Assembly: GCF_014750655.1 (NCBI RefSeq)
Contig: NZ_JABBXD010000002.1
Location: 573,314-637,313 of the forward strand
Direction: 5' to 3'
Source: Salinimonas profundi
GTDB lineage: Bacteria > Pseudomonadota > Gammaproteobacteria > Enterobacterales > Alteromonadaceae
DNA: 64,000 nt
Shown here: positions 1 to 7,686 of the stretch, piece after piece
Numbering within the stretch: the first letter of the stretch is position 1
Layout of the letters: each line of letters starts with the position of its first letter
Notes under the pieces: generated by a model
What the model saw: the letters and a program-made list of their open reading frames with translations, nothing else
Told to the model about the DNA's origin: nothing
Databases searched by the model: none
Position numbers and translations under genes: made by a program

Positions 1-53
1 GTTAGTGCAGATAAGATGACGGTAATATCGAAAGCTGCAGTTTTAGACACCAC
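1..53 (-). CDS. possible start of a minus-strand gene running off the left edge
   Basis: Reading leftwards from a GTG pair at 48-53, the frame stays open to the window edge. It encodes only about 17 residues (MVSKTAAFDITVILSAL). An in-frame TGA lies two codons upstream, so GTG would be the start. It would be the third gene of a co-directional set with the two small genes at 137-396. It is too short to recognise and may be chance. Confidence 0.2.
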   Translation of the reverse strand, partial: MVSKTAAFDITVILSAL

Positions 54-136
54 GATTTCTCACATAATTTACGTTTTTGGTTGAAAGCGTACCCGCGCTT
101 TAAATAAGGAATCGGCTTACCCGTGATGCACAAGCG

Positions 137-313
137 CTATTTAACTACACAAAGGACAGTTGCTTTGTTAATAACGACGCCGTAAAACAAACATGCGAAC
201 GACATAAGCACTGATGTTATTAAAACGTGTGAAGGTGCTATGACCCCTAGGAACATCAGAAGTATTGTACAAATGACTGATATCGATATTGAAAAACCTA
301 CTTTTTTTAGCAT
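137..313 (-). CDS. 58-residue hydrophobic membrane protein
   Basis: The frame starts at an ATG at 313 with a strong ribosome site (AGGTGGAG, three bases before the ATG) and ends with TAG at 137-139. The product begins MLKKVGFSISISVICTILLM and is nearly all hydrophobic, with two predicted membrane spans at about residues 7-27 and 30-49 and a short polar tail. It starts 8 bases after the stop of the double-glycine peptide gene, so the two are probably co-transcribed. That layout resembles bacteriocin/immunity or peptide/transport-accessory pairs, but the sequence belongs to no family I recognise. A longer overlapping frame on the same strand (168-359) has low-complexity content and no ribosome site, so I prefer this one. 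Confidence 0.5.
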   Translation of the reverse strand: MLKKVGFSISISVICTILLMFLGVIAPSHVLITSVLMSFACLFYGVVINKATVLCVVK

Positions 314-321
314 AACTCCAC

Positions 322-396
322 CTAAACAATAGTGTGGGTTTCATCCCACTCTGCAACACCGCCGCCAGCTACACTTTCGATTTCAGCCATGCTCAT
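322..396 (-). CDS. small peptide with double-glycine (bacteriocin-type) leader
   Basis: This short frame encodes 24 residues from the ATG at 396, or 27 from a TTG at 405. The product contains KEMSMAEIESVAGGG followed by an acidic tail ending DETHTIV. The pattern of hydrophobic residues and glutamates before Gly-Gly is that of leaders cut by C39 peptidase-containing ABC exporters (class II bacteriocins, microcins, some signalling peptides). The predicted core of 11 or 12 residues is short and hydrophilic, unlike a pore-forming bacteriocin, so it could be a signalling peptide or a degenerate gene. No exporter is visible; it could lie left of the window. Confidence 0.4.
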   Translation of the reverse strand: MSMAEIESVAGGGVAEWDETHTIV

Positions 397-548
397 CTCT
401 TTCAAGCTTAAGCTTCTTCCAGCGTTAAAAATATTGGCTTAATTTTGAATCTCTGCTTTGGTCAGACACAGTCATTGTATTGAGTTAGTGCCATAGAAAT
501 ACTGGCCAAAGTATCGTTTTATCAAATGAATTCGCGCCTGGGGATAAT

Positions 549-576
549 GAAAAAAGCCCGCTTAATTAAGCAGGCT
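549..576 (-). terminator. orphan rho-independent terminator, minus strand
   Basis: The stem at 556-563 and 568-575 has one mismatch and an AATT loop. On the minus strand it is followed by a run of six T. No minus-strand gene is recognisable immediately upstream (577-760), so it may end a small RNA or an unrecognised short transcript. Confidence 0.45.
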
Positions 577-706
577 GAAGAAGAAATGCCAGGAACCACA
601 ATATTACGAACTGACCATTCGCAAACTGCGTTGACACCTCATTATTCTATTAATATGAAAGGTTAACTTCACCTGTACTAACGTGCAGATATCTGTCAAA
701 AGATGG

Positions 707-735
707 TTAAGCCGTTGATGTAATTGACGTATAAT
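707..735 (+). promoter_or_regulatory. sigma-70 type promoter for the TPR protein gene
   Basis: A perfect -10 box (TATAAT, 730-735) lies 17 bases after a weak -35 (TTAAGC, 707-712), and 25 bases before the ATG of the secreted TPR protein. Confidence 0.5.
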
Positions 736-760
736 TTGCAGTTACAACTACGGAGTATTT

Positions 761-1399
761 ATGCAACTTTTACGAACAGCGGTGCTTACGGCCGCAATGT
801 CCTTTTCGGTTTCTGCGCTTGCTCAGTCACCAACGCTTTTAGACGTCCAACATACCTGGGCAGCAATCAACTATCAGACCGATGATGCCGACCAGCAGCT
901 TACCCAATTCGAGTCTCTGGTTGAAAACGCTCGCGAGCTTGTGTCAGCATCCCCGGATGACGCTGCTGCACTGACCTGGCTGGGTATATCACAAGCCAGT
1001 GCGGCGCGGGCTAAGGGCGGTCTTGGTGCGCTTGATTATGCTGAGGATGCAAAAGAAAATTTTGAGAAAGCTATAGCGATTGATCCGGCGGTACTCGATG
1101 GTGCAGCGCTATTTAGTCTTGGTGCCCTGTACCATAAAGTCCCGGGCTGGCCGGTCAGCTTTGGTGACGATGATGAGGCAGAGTCGCTGTTTAAGCGAGC
1201 GCTAAAAGTGAGTCCGGAAGGAATGGATGCTAACTATTTTTATGCTGAGTTTCTGGTGGACGAGGGTGAATACAGCCGCGCCTACGACTATCTGACAAAA
1301 GCGCAACAGGCTCCTCCCCGTACTGAGCGCCCCCTTGCTGATAAAGGTCGACGCCAGGCTATAGATGCGTTACTTAAAGAAATAAAAGAGAAGCGTTGA
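761..1399 (+). CDS. exported TPR-repeat protein
   Basis: The 212-residue product begins with a signal peptide (about residues 1-21, cleavage after SALA). The mature part is helical with tetratricopeptide-like repeats: AALTWLGISQASAARAKG, then an ENFEKAIAIDP segment, then SLFKRALKVSPEGMDANYF. TPR proteins of this kind act as periplasmic or outer-membrane-associated scaffolds; no enzymatic motif is visible. It has its own promoter and is followed by a 150-base gap before katG, so it is probably monocistronic. The exact role is unknown. Confidence 0.8.
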   Translation: MQLLRTAVLTAAMSFSVSALAQSPTLLDVQHTWAAINYQTDDADQQLTQFESLVENARELVSASPDDAAALTWLGISQASAARAKGGLGALDYAEDAKENFEKAIAIDPAVLDGAALFSLGALYHKVPGWPVSFGDDDEAESLFKRALKVSPEGMDANYFYAEFLVDEGEYSRAYDYLTKAQQAPPRTERPLADKGRRQAIDALLKEIKEKR

Positions 1400-1551
1400 T
1401 CATGCTCCAAGTGCTCGCTTTCCACTTCTCTGATTTTTCTCTAAAAATCCGATTAACATAATCTAATTTCCTTATTTCCTTTTTCCTGCTTTTTCTACGA
1501 TGCTTAATAAGCATAAACATGTTAATGAAGTAGCATAAAGAGGATAAAACT

Positions 1552-3777
1552 ATGTTAAAGCGCGCATTGACCGTGGCCGCCGCGGTCTCTATTGCCCTTT
1601 CACCGGTAGCAATAGCCACCGAACAGCAAATGCAGTCTAAGGAAGTAAAAAGTAATGCCTTTTGGTGGCCCGAGCAACTTAACCTTGGGCCGCTCCGCGC
1701 CCATGGCCCTGAATCCAATCCCTACGGTGAAGATTTTAATTACGCGGAAGCCTTTAATCAGCTCGATTTGCAAGCGGTGAAAAAGGATATACGCGCTGTA
1801 CTGACCGAATCTCAGGACTGGTGGCCCGCAGACTACGGCCATTATGGTCCGTTTTTCATTCGAATGGCCTGGCACGCTGCAGGTACCTATCGGGTTCATG
1901 ATGGTCGCGGCGGTGCCGGCGGTGGCCAGCAACGTTTTGATCCGCTCAATAGCTGGCCGGATAACGCTAACCTCGATAAAGCCCGACGCCTTTTGTGGCC
2001 GATCAAGCAAAAATACGGTCGCAGTATTTCCTGGGCCGACCTGATGGCGCTAACCGGAAACGTGGCTCTTGAAGACATGGGCTTTAAAACCTTCGGGTAT
2101 GCCGGCGGCCGTGTTGATGACTGGGAGCCTGATCTGGTGTACTGGGGGCCGGAAAGCAAATTTTTAACCGACGAGCGTCGTGATAAAAAAGGTAAGCTTA
2201 AAGGTCCACTCGCAGCAGTTGAAATGGGGCTGATTTATGTCAATCCGGAAGGTCCGCACGGCAAGCCCGACCCGATAGCGGCAGCCAATGATATCCGTAT
2301 GTCGTTTGGAAGAATGGCAATGGATGATGAAGAAATCGTTGCGCTGATTGCTGGCGGTCATACTTTTGGTAAGGCCCACGGTGCTAAAAAGGCAGATTGT
2401 CTGGACAAAGAACCTGCCGCCGCTGGTGTTGAAGAGCAAGGATTCGGCTGGAAGAATAAATGCGGTAAAGGTAATGCAGAAGATACCATGACCAGTGGCC
2501 TTGAAGGCGCCTGGACAGTTACCCCTACCAAGTGGACAACCAACTATCTGGAAAACCTTTTTGGGTTTGAATGGAAACAAACCAAGAGCCCGGCAGGTGC
2601 CACACAGTGGATCCCTAAATCTGAATCTGCTGCGAACATGGTGCCTGATGCGCACGACAAAGCTAAGCGCCATGCGCCAATTATGTTTACCACTGACCTG
2701 GCCATAAAAGAGGATCCGGCGTTCAGAAAAATTGCGCTGCGCTTTAAAGACAACCCTGAAGAGTTTGAGAAAGCCTTTGCTAAGGCGTGGTTTAAGCTAA
2801 ACCATCGCGACTTGGGTCCCCGTGCACGCTATCTGGGCGATGAGGTTCCTGATGAAGTACTTAAGTGGCAGGACCCTATCCCTGATGTCGATTATACGCT
2901 GGTCAATGATTCGCAGATTTCTCAGCTTAAACAGCAAATTCTGGATACCGGCCTGACGGTTCCGGAGCTGGTAAGAACAGCCTGGGCATCTGCTGCCAGT
3001 TACCGTGATACCGACATGCGCGGTGGCGCCAACGGTGCACGGGTAAGACTGGCACCTCAAAACAGCTGGCCGGTCAATAACCCGGATGAGCTGAGCAAGG
3101 TGCTGGCCGAGCTGGAAAAGGTTCAGAAGAACTTCAATGACAAGGCATCTGGCACGCAGATTTCACTGGCTGACACGATTGTTCTGGCAGGTGCTGCGGC
3201 CGTTGAAAAAGCGGCGAAAGATGCCGGTTATGATGTAACTGTGCCATTCAAGCCAGGGCGCGCTGATGCAACAGCCGCAATGACCGATCAGGAATCGTTT
3301 GCATATCTTGAGCCTAAAGCTGATGCATTCAGAAATTATTATTCTGACGACGCATGGAAATCACCGGCTGAAATGATGGTAGAACGCGCTGACCTGTTGT
3401 CACTAACGGTGCCGGAAATGACAGTACTGCTTGGCGGCATGCGCAGCTTAAATGCAAATCATGGCGAGGTGCAGCATGGTGTACTGACCACGACTCCCGG
3501 ACAGCTTAACAATGCGTTTTTTGTAAACCTGCTGGATATGTCAACACAGTGGGAAAAGTCGTCGGACGATGAAACCCTTTATGTTGGTAAGGATCGTAAG
3601 TCCGGCGAGCAAAAATGGACAGCAACACCGGTGGATCTGATTTTCGGGTCAAACTCAGAGCTGCGTGCAATAGCTGAGGTTTACGCTTCAGATAATGCGA
3701 AGCAAAAGTTTGTTGATGATTTTGTCAATGCGTGGACAAAGGTCATGACCAACGACCGTTTTGACCTTAAATCGTAA
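1552..3777 (+). CDS. katG: catalase-peroxidase with signal peptide
   Basis: This 741-residue protein is a bifunctional haem catalase-peroxidase that removes hydrogen peroxide. The distal triad RMAWH (Arg104, Trp107, His108), Tyr229 (in [11 protein letters not shown]), Met255 (in GRMAMDDEE) and proximal His270 (in [11 protein letters not shown]) are all present, including the Trp-Tyr-Met adduct residues. Both the N-terminal active domain and the inactive C-terminal peroxidase-like domain are complete. Residues 1-22 ([20 protein letters not shown]) form a signal peptide, so the enzyme is probably periplasmic, unlike the usual cytosolic KatG. The ribosome site AGAGGA precedes the ATG. A terminator follows at 3798, so the gene is likely monocistronic; the OxyR homologue at 30559 is a plausible regulator. 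Confidence 0.97.
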   Translation: MLKRALTVAAAVSIALSPVAIATEQQMQSKEVKSNAFWWPEQLNLGPLRAHGPESNPYGEDFNYAEAFNQLDLQAVKKDIRAVLTESQDWWPADYGHYGPFFIRMAWHAAGTYRVHDGRGGAGGGQQRFDPLNSWPDNANLDKARRLLWPIKQKYGRSISWADLMALTGNVALEDMGFKTFGYAGGRVDDWEPDLVYWGPESKFLTDERRDKKGKLKGPLAAVEMGLIYVNPEGPHGKPDPIAAANDIRMSFGRMAMDDEEIVALIAGGHTFGKAHGAKKADCLDKEPAAAGVEEQGFGWKNKCGKGNAEDTMTSGLEGAWTVTPTKWTTNYLENLFGFEWKQTKSPAGATQWIPKSESAANMVPDAHDKAKRHAPIMFTTDLAIKEDPAFRKIALRFKDNPEEFEKAFAKAWFKLNHRDLGPRARYLGDEVPDEVLKWQDPIPDVDYTLVNDSQISQLKQQILDTGLTVPELVRTAWASAASYRDTDMRGGANGARVRLAPQNSWPVNNPDELSKVLAELEKVQKNFNDKASGTQISLADTIVLAGAAAVEKAAKDAGYDVTVPFKPGRADATAAMTDQESFAYLEPKADAFRNYYSDDAWKSPAEMMVERADLLSLTVPEMTVLLGGMRSLNANHGEVQHGVLTTTPGQLNNAFFVNLLDMSTQWEKSSDDETLYVGKDRKSGEQKWTATPVDLIFGSNSELRAIAEVYASDNAKQKFVDDFVNAWTKVMTNDRFDLKS

Positions 3778-3797
3778 CAGGTCATAAGCATATAAAG

Positions 3798-3820
3798 GCC
3801 GCTCTTTTGAGCGGCTTTTT
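3798..3820 (+). terminator. rho-independent terminator of katG
   Basis: A perfect 7-bp stem (GCCGCTC/GAGCGGC) with a TTTT loop is followed by TTTTTCTTT, 20 bases after the katG stop. Confidence 0.9.
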
Positions 3821-3873
3821 CTTTGGTAGGTATTTGGTTACAGTAAGAAACTGTTTATACGGATATCATCATT

Positions 3874-4581
3874 ATGCGCCATCTACTTGTCTTCCTGTTG
3901 TTTTTCACACTATCGGTATGTGCACAGGCTTCTGAGAAAACCGAAAAACTTTTATTTATTGGAAACAGCTTTACCTTTTTTAACGGTGGCATCGATCACC
4001 ACGTCAGTCAGCTTGCGCGCTATGCAAAGCAAAGTTCAAACCCTCTGGCGTTTCGTAATGCATTTGGCGGTGAGACCCTCAAAGGGCACCTGGCTCAGCG
4101 AAATACGCCCGACATTATCGACATGCTGGAATGGGATCACGTGATCATTCAGGGTTACAGCAATGAGCCTTTAACTGATTACCAACGATTTGTAGATGCT
4201 GCGAAAGCCCTCAAAACAATGGCATCTGAAAAAGGTGCCAAAACGCATCTTTTGATTACCTGGGCCTACCGGGGTAGACCCGCCATGTTTGAGAAGCTAA
4301 AAAACGCCTATATGAAAGCAAGCCGCCATCTGAACAGTGACGCCATACCTGCAGGCCCGGCGTTTGCGCTGGCACTTGCCCGCCGTCCCACGCTCAACCT
4401 GTACAGTGATAATAAGCATCCCAACCTGGCCGGAACTTATCTGGCAGCATGTGTGGTTTATCAATGGTTGTTTGACCAGCCTGCCTCGCAAAGTCAGTAT
4501 CGTGCAGGCTTACCGGCTGACATGGCTGCATTCTTACAAACTGTAGCGCAGGATACGGTCTACGCATTTCGTGAAAAATGA
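3874..4581 (+). CDS. exported SGNH/GDSL-type hydrolase
   Basis: The 235-residue product has a signal peptide (residues 1-19, ending CAQA). Block I of the SGNH fold appears as LLFIGNSFTFFNGG (catalytic Ser in GNS). A strand VIIQGYSNEP follows at about residue 90, and a C-terminal DNKHPNLAGTYLAA block supplies the Asp and His. The family hydrolyses esters, and related secreted members deacylate carbohydrates or lipids. The substrate cannot be told from the sequence. It lies alone between katG and yigZ. Confidence 0.8.
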   Translation: MRHLLVFLLFFTLSVCAQASEKTEKLLFIGNSFTFFNGGIDHHVSQLARYAKQSSNPLAFRNAFGGETLKGHLAQRNTPDIIDMLEWDHVIIQGYSNEPLTDYQRFVDAAKALKTMASEKGAKTHLLITWAYRGRPAMFEKLKNAYMKASRHLNSDAIPAGPAFALALARRPTLNLYSDNKHPNLAGTYLAACVVYQWLFDQPASQSQYRAGLPADMAAFLQTVAQDTVYAFREK

Positions 4582-4632
4582 TTGCCTAACCTTACGTGCG
4601 TCCAGCGCTGTTGAACGGTATAATTAGCCGCT

Positions 4633-5229
4633 ATGCCTTACCTAATTCCAGAATCAACTCATCATACGCGGTATGAAGTAAAAAAAAGCCAGTTCATTGG
4701 TTATGCAGCTGCGGCATCCAGCCGTGAGCAAGCTATGGATTTTCTTGCGTTACTAAGGCAGCAGTATCCGGATGCCAGACATCATTGCTGGGCCTATTTA
4801 CTCGGCCCCCCCGCTGCGCCTGTCAGTGTAGCAATGAACGATGATGGCGAGCCCAGTGGTACGGCGGGAAAGCCGATTTTAAACGTGTTGCAGCATAATA
4901 ATGTTGGTGACATTGTTATTGTCGTGGTGCGCTATTTCGGCGGGATCAAGTTAGGTGCCGGTGGGCTGGTCAGAGCCTATTCAGCTTCTGCGCAAATGAC
5001 GCTGGAATCGCTACCCACCCGGCAATTAGTTAAACAAACCAAATTGATGGTGGAAACCGACTTTCGGCATGAGCAGTTTGTGCGTCACTTTGTTGAGCAA
5101 CACCACGGAGAAATTTTACAAACAGACTACCAGCAGCATGTGATGATTGAACTTTCATTGCCGGATGAAAGCATTCACGAACTATCCTCGCTGGCTGGTA
5201 GTATGGGATTTACTGTTCGCGCTGACTAA
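4633..5229 (+). CDS. yigZ: YigZ/IMPACT family protein
   Basis: The 198-residue protein matches the full length of bacterial YigZ (UPF0029, IMPACT N-terminal domain plus a DUF1949-like C-terminal domain). The signature NDDGEPSGTAGKPIL is at about residues 73-87, followed by VVVRYFGGIKLGAGGLVRAY. The family is related to eukaryotic translation regulator IMPACT, but the bacterial role is poorly defined. It starts 51 bases after the hydrolase and has no obvious operon partner. Confidence 0.9.
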   Translation: MPYLIPESTHHTRYEVKKSQFIGYAAAASSREQAMDFLALLRQQYPDARHHCWAYLLGPPAAPVSVAMNDDGEPSGTAGKPILNVLQHNNVGDIVIVVVRYFGGIKLGAGGLVRAYSASAQMTLESLPTRQLVKQTKLMVETDFRHEQFVRHFVEQHHGEILQTDYQQHVMIELSLPDESIHELSSLAGSMGFTVRAD

Positions 5230-5242
5230 GTCAGCGCAACGC

Positions 5243-5671
5243 TTACGCCAGCTTAAGATCTACTTCAATATTACCGCGAGTAGCATTTGAGTAAGGGCAC
5301 ACTTCATGGGCCTGTTCTACCAGCTTTTCAGCATCGGCTTTCGGCATATCGCCCAAATCGATGGTCAGTGTTACTGCAATAGCAAAGCCTTTTTCGATAG
5401 GACCGATGGCCACATCGCCTTTAACCGAAATTTTATCATCCAGCTTGATCTTCTGCGCCCCGGCAACATGTTTCAGTGCACCGATAAAGCATGCAGAATA
5501 GCCAGCGGCAAACAGTTGCTCAGGGTTTGTGCCAGCACCATCATCACCGCCCAGCGCCTTAGGTACTGATAAGTCTGTTTTCAGACGACCATCGCTTGAT
5601 TCAGCGGTACCGTCTCTTCCTCCTGTCGCGGTCGCTGTACCTGTGTATATTACACTGTCTAACTTATGCAT
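5243..5671 (-). CDS. ohr: organic hydroperoxide resistance protein (OsmC/Ohr)
   Basis: The 142-residue enzyme reduces organic hydroperoxides using two cysteines, both visible: Cys61 in AAGYSACFIGAL and Cys125 in HEVCPYSNATRGN. Length and motifs fit the Ohr subgroup rather than OsmC. It is divergent from the MarR-family gene at 5774. The 102-base spacer carries two near-identical palindromes suitable as OhrR operators, so expression should rise when OhrR is oxidised. Confidence 0.95.
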   Translation of the reverse strand: MHKLDSVIYTGTATATGGRDGTAESSDGRLKTDLSVPKALGGDDGAGTNPEQLFAAGYSACFIGALKHVAGAQKIKLDDKISVKGDVAIGPIEKGFAIAVTLTIDLGDMPKADAEKLVEQAHEVCPYSNATRGNIEVDLKLA

Positions 5672-5695
5672 GATTATCTCCTGCTGTGAATTTAG

Positions 5696-5707
5696 TTTGC
5701 ATGCAAA
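5696..5707. promoter_or_regulatory. OhrR operator 1
   Basis: The perfect 12-bp palindrome TTTGCATGCAAA lies 24 bases upstream of the ohr start. Its core TGCATGCA is shared with the second site at 5741-5756, except for one base. Confidence 0.7.
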
Positions 5708-5740
5708 TTAAAATAGCGAATTGTGGCTTGCTGTTCAAGT

Positions 5741-5756
5741 ATTTTGTATGCAAAAT
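5741..5756. promoter_or_regulatory. OhrR operator 2
   Basis: The 16-bp palindrome ATTTTGTATGCAAAAT (one mismatched pair) lies 17 bases upstream of ohrR and would allow autorepression. Confidence 0.7.
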
Positions 5757-5773
5757 ATTCATCGAGGTGAAAT

Positions 5774-6226
5774 ATGAATAATCCACTCGCGTTGAAAAAT
5801 CAGTTGTGTCATCGGTTTTATACATTGTCCAACGCATTTAATCGCGCTTACCGTCCATTGCTGAGCAAGCTGGATGTAACTTATCCACAATATGTTGTCC
5901 TGCTGAGTTTATGGGAAGAAGACGCCGTAACCATTTCCAGACTGGTTGAGCATACCCGTGTTGACAGCGGTGCAATGAGCCTGATTTTGAAAAAACTTGA
6001 GAAAAAAGGTTTCATTACCTTCACATTCAACGACAACGATCGCCGCAGTCGTATCGTGACACTGACGCCGTTTGGCAGAGAAAAAAAAGATGAGGCAGTG
6101 TCGATCCCTCATCAGATGCGCTGTAACTTACAAAATATCACCGATGAGGAGGCCAGAATGCTGGTCGGCTTGCTGGATAAACTTACCAGTGAGCTGGATG
6201 AAACACTGTGTTCCGCTGATAAATAA
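5774..6226 (+). CDS. ohrR: MarR-family peroxide-sensing repressor OhrR
   Basis: The 150-residue protein has the MarR winged-helix core, with the recognition helix region around HTRVDSGAMSLILKKLEKKG and the wing around NDNDRRSRIVTLT. Cys12, in KNQLCHRFYTLSN, is at the position of the reactive cysteine of OhrR proteins whose oxidation releases DNA. It is divergent from ohr and overlooks the two palindromes at 5696 and 5741. The GAGGTGAAAT ribosome site supports the ATG at 5774. Confidence 0.93.
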   Translation: MNNPLALKNQLCHRFYTLSNAFNRAYRPLLSKLDVTYPQYVVLLSLWEEDAVTISRLVEHTRVDSGAMSLILKKLEKKGFITFTFNDNDRRSRIVTLTPFGREKKDEAVSIPHQMRCNLQNITDEEARMLVGLLDKLTSELDETLCSADK

Positions 6227-6309
6227 ATTTTGCTGTCCAACTCATCGAATTGTAATCCAATAGCGTATATTATTCAGTGAACACTTGTACGCTAAAAGGT
6301 GCCTGTTAA

Positions 6310-6945
6310 ATGTCGTCAGTACCCTCCCCGGCTTACTCAGCAAAAGAAGAATGGATAAACAGCCTTAGTCACGGTATCGGCCTTGTCGCCGCTGTTGTAG
6401 GCCTGGTATTTATACTGCTGCGCGCCCAGGATCCCCTGGCCATCACTGTATCTGCTATCTATGGCACGACACTCATTCTGATGTTTTTGAGCTCTACGCT
6501 ATATCATGCAATTGCTCATCAGCGTGCCAAAGGCTGGCTGAAGCTGTTTGATCACAGCGCCATCTACCTGCTTATTGCCGGCACCTATACACCGCTTTTG
6601 CTTGTTTCTGTTGGCGGCTGGCTGGGCATAACGATGACTGCGCTGGTCTGGATACTGGCGCTGGGTGGCGTGATGTTTAAGCTGATTGCTCAACACCGGT
6701 TTCCCCGGATCTCGGTAGCCACATATTTACTGCTGGGCTGGATAGCGTTAGGCATTATTTACCCCCTGTATTTGGCACTTCCCGGTGCAGGTCTATGGCT
6801 TATTGTTGCTGGTGGCCTCTGCTTTAGTATTGGGGTTATCTTCTATGTCGCAAAAAAGGTAAAATATACCCACGCCATCTGGCACATGTTTGTGATCGGC
6901 GGCTGTAGCTGTCATTATTTTTCCATTTATTACTATGTTGTTTGA
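6310..6945 (+). CDS. trhA: HlyIII/PAQR-family membrane protein
   Basis: The 211-residue protein has seven predicted membrane spans and the family markers WINSLSHGIGL near the N-terminus, SSTLYHAI and FDHSAIYLLIAGTYTP in the middle, and a C-terminal HAIWHMFVIGG with the conserved metal-site histidines. Bacterial members (YqfA/TrhA) influence membrane lipid homeostasis; the old name haemolysin III is misleading. It is followed 14 bases later by the phosphatase-like gene, so the two may be co-transcribed. Confidence 0.88.
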   Translation: MSSVPSPAYSAKEEWINSLSHGIGLVAAVVGLVFILLRAQDPLAITVSAIYGTTLILMFLSSTLYHAIAHQRAKGWLKLFDHSAIYLLIAGTYTPLLLVSVGGWLGITMTALVWILALGGVMFKLIAQHRFPRISVATYLLLGWIALGIIYPLYLALPGAGLWLIVAGGLCFSIGVIFYVAKKVKYTHAIWHMFVIGGCSCHYFSIYYYVV

Positions 6946-6959
6946 AGGGTTAACGCGGT

Positions 6960-7484
6960 ATGGAGCAGCCTGAACTCTCTCAGGATACACAAAGCACGAA
7001 TGCTGCAAACACACTGCGCTGGTTTCAAACCAGTGTAGGCCGGATTTGTCTTGGTCCACGACCTGATGATGCATTAATGCAAACACTGAAAGCCGAAGGG
7101 GTTTCCCACATCGCTACTGTGCAAACTTCGGATGAGCAGGCCGATGCTATAAAAGCTCTCTGTGAGTTATTCGATACGCGTTGGGTGTGGCTACCGATAG
7201 AAAAAATACGTGACAGCTCAAAAGCAGAAGTCGCTATGTTGCAAAAATATCTTGCAGAATTACGACAAATTCTTACACAGGGTGGCAGTGTTTACCTGCA
7301 TTGCGATAAATCACGTTACCGCTGTCGATTGATGTTTTATGCTCTTTGCCACCACCTTAAAATGCCCTCCTCCAGCGCTTACCCGGCCATGCACTCTTTC
7401 TCTGCGGACGGCGCCAACCGTATTGCCCGTGAAGATTTATACTGGGCTGCTGACTTAGGTACATCAGTAAAATATCAGGCCTGA
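6960..7484 (+). CDS. CX5R dual-specificity-phosphatase-like protein
   Basis: The 174-residue protein has the fold signature of cysteine phosphatases: LGPRPDDALMQTLKAEGV resembles the N-terminal strand-helix of DSP-like proteins. VYLHCDKSRYRCRLMFYAL contains a P-loop of CX5R form (Cys115, Arg121). The loop is atypical: it lacks the usual Gly and has Cys instead of Ser/Thr after Arg. A general-acid Asp is not obvious. It may be a phosphatase with unusual substrate preference or an inactive relative. It follows the HlyIII gene by 14 bases. Confidence 0.55.
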   Translation: MEQPELSQDTQSTNAANTLRWFQTSVGRICLGPRPDDALMQTLKAEGVSHIATVQTSDEQADAIKALCELFDTRWVWLPIEKIRDSSKAEVAMLQKYLAELRQILTQGGSVYLHCDKSRYRCRLMFYALCHHLKMPSSSAYPAMHSFSADGANRIAREDLYWAADLGTSVKYQA

Positions 7485-7686
7485 TATCGCCAATCCAGCC
7501 ATGTTACGCATTGGCCAGTCGCGCTTTTGCATAGTATTTGCTTTACCTAGCCTAACGCATGTTTTGCCAGAATAGTCTGCAGTCGTTTTTAACACCGACG
7601 TCACTGGCATTGTGCGTATCTTAATATTTCATTCCTGCGGCATTTACGCGCAGCATTTTTTCGCTTCAGTTTATAGGTATCGGCTT

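Noticed and set aside
168..359. A 63-codon minus-strand frame overlapping the 58-residue gene
   Set aside because: It lacks a ribosome site and has no coherent hydrophobic pattern. The alternative frame has a strong ribosome site and a sensible membrane protein.
2164..2673. Long minus-strand frame inside katG
   Set aside because: It is fully contained in an unmistakable katG and shows composition typical of an antisense shadow.
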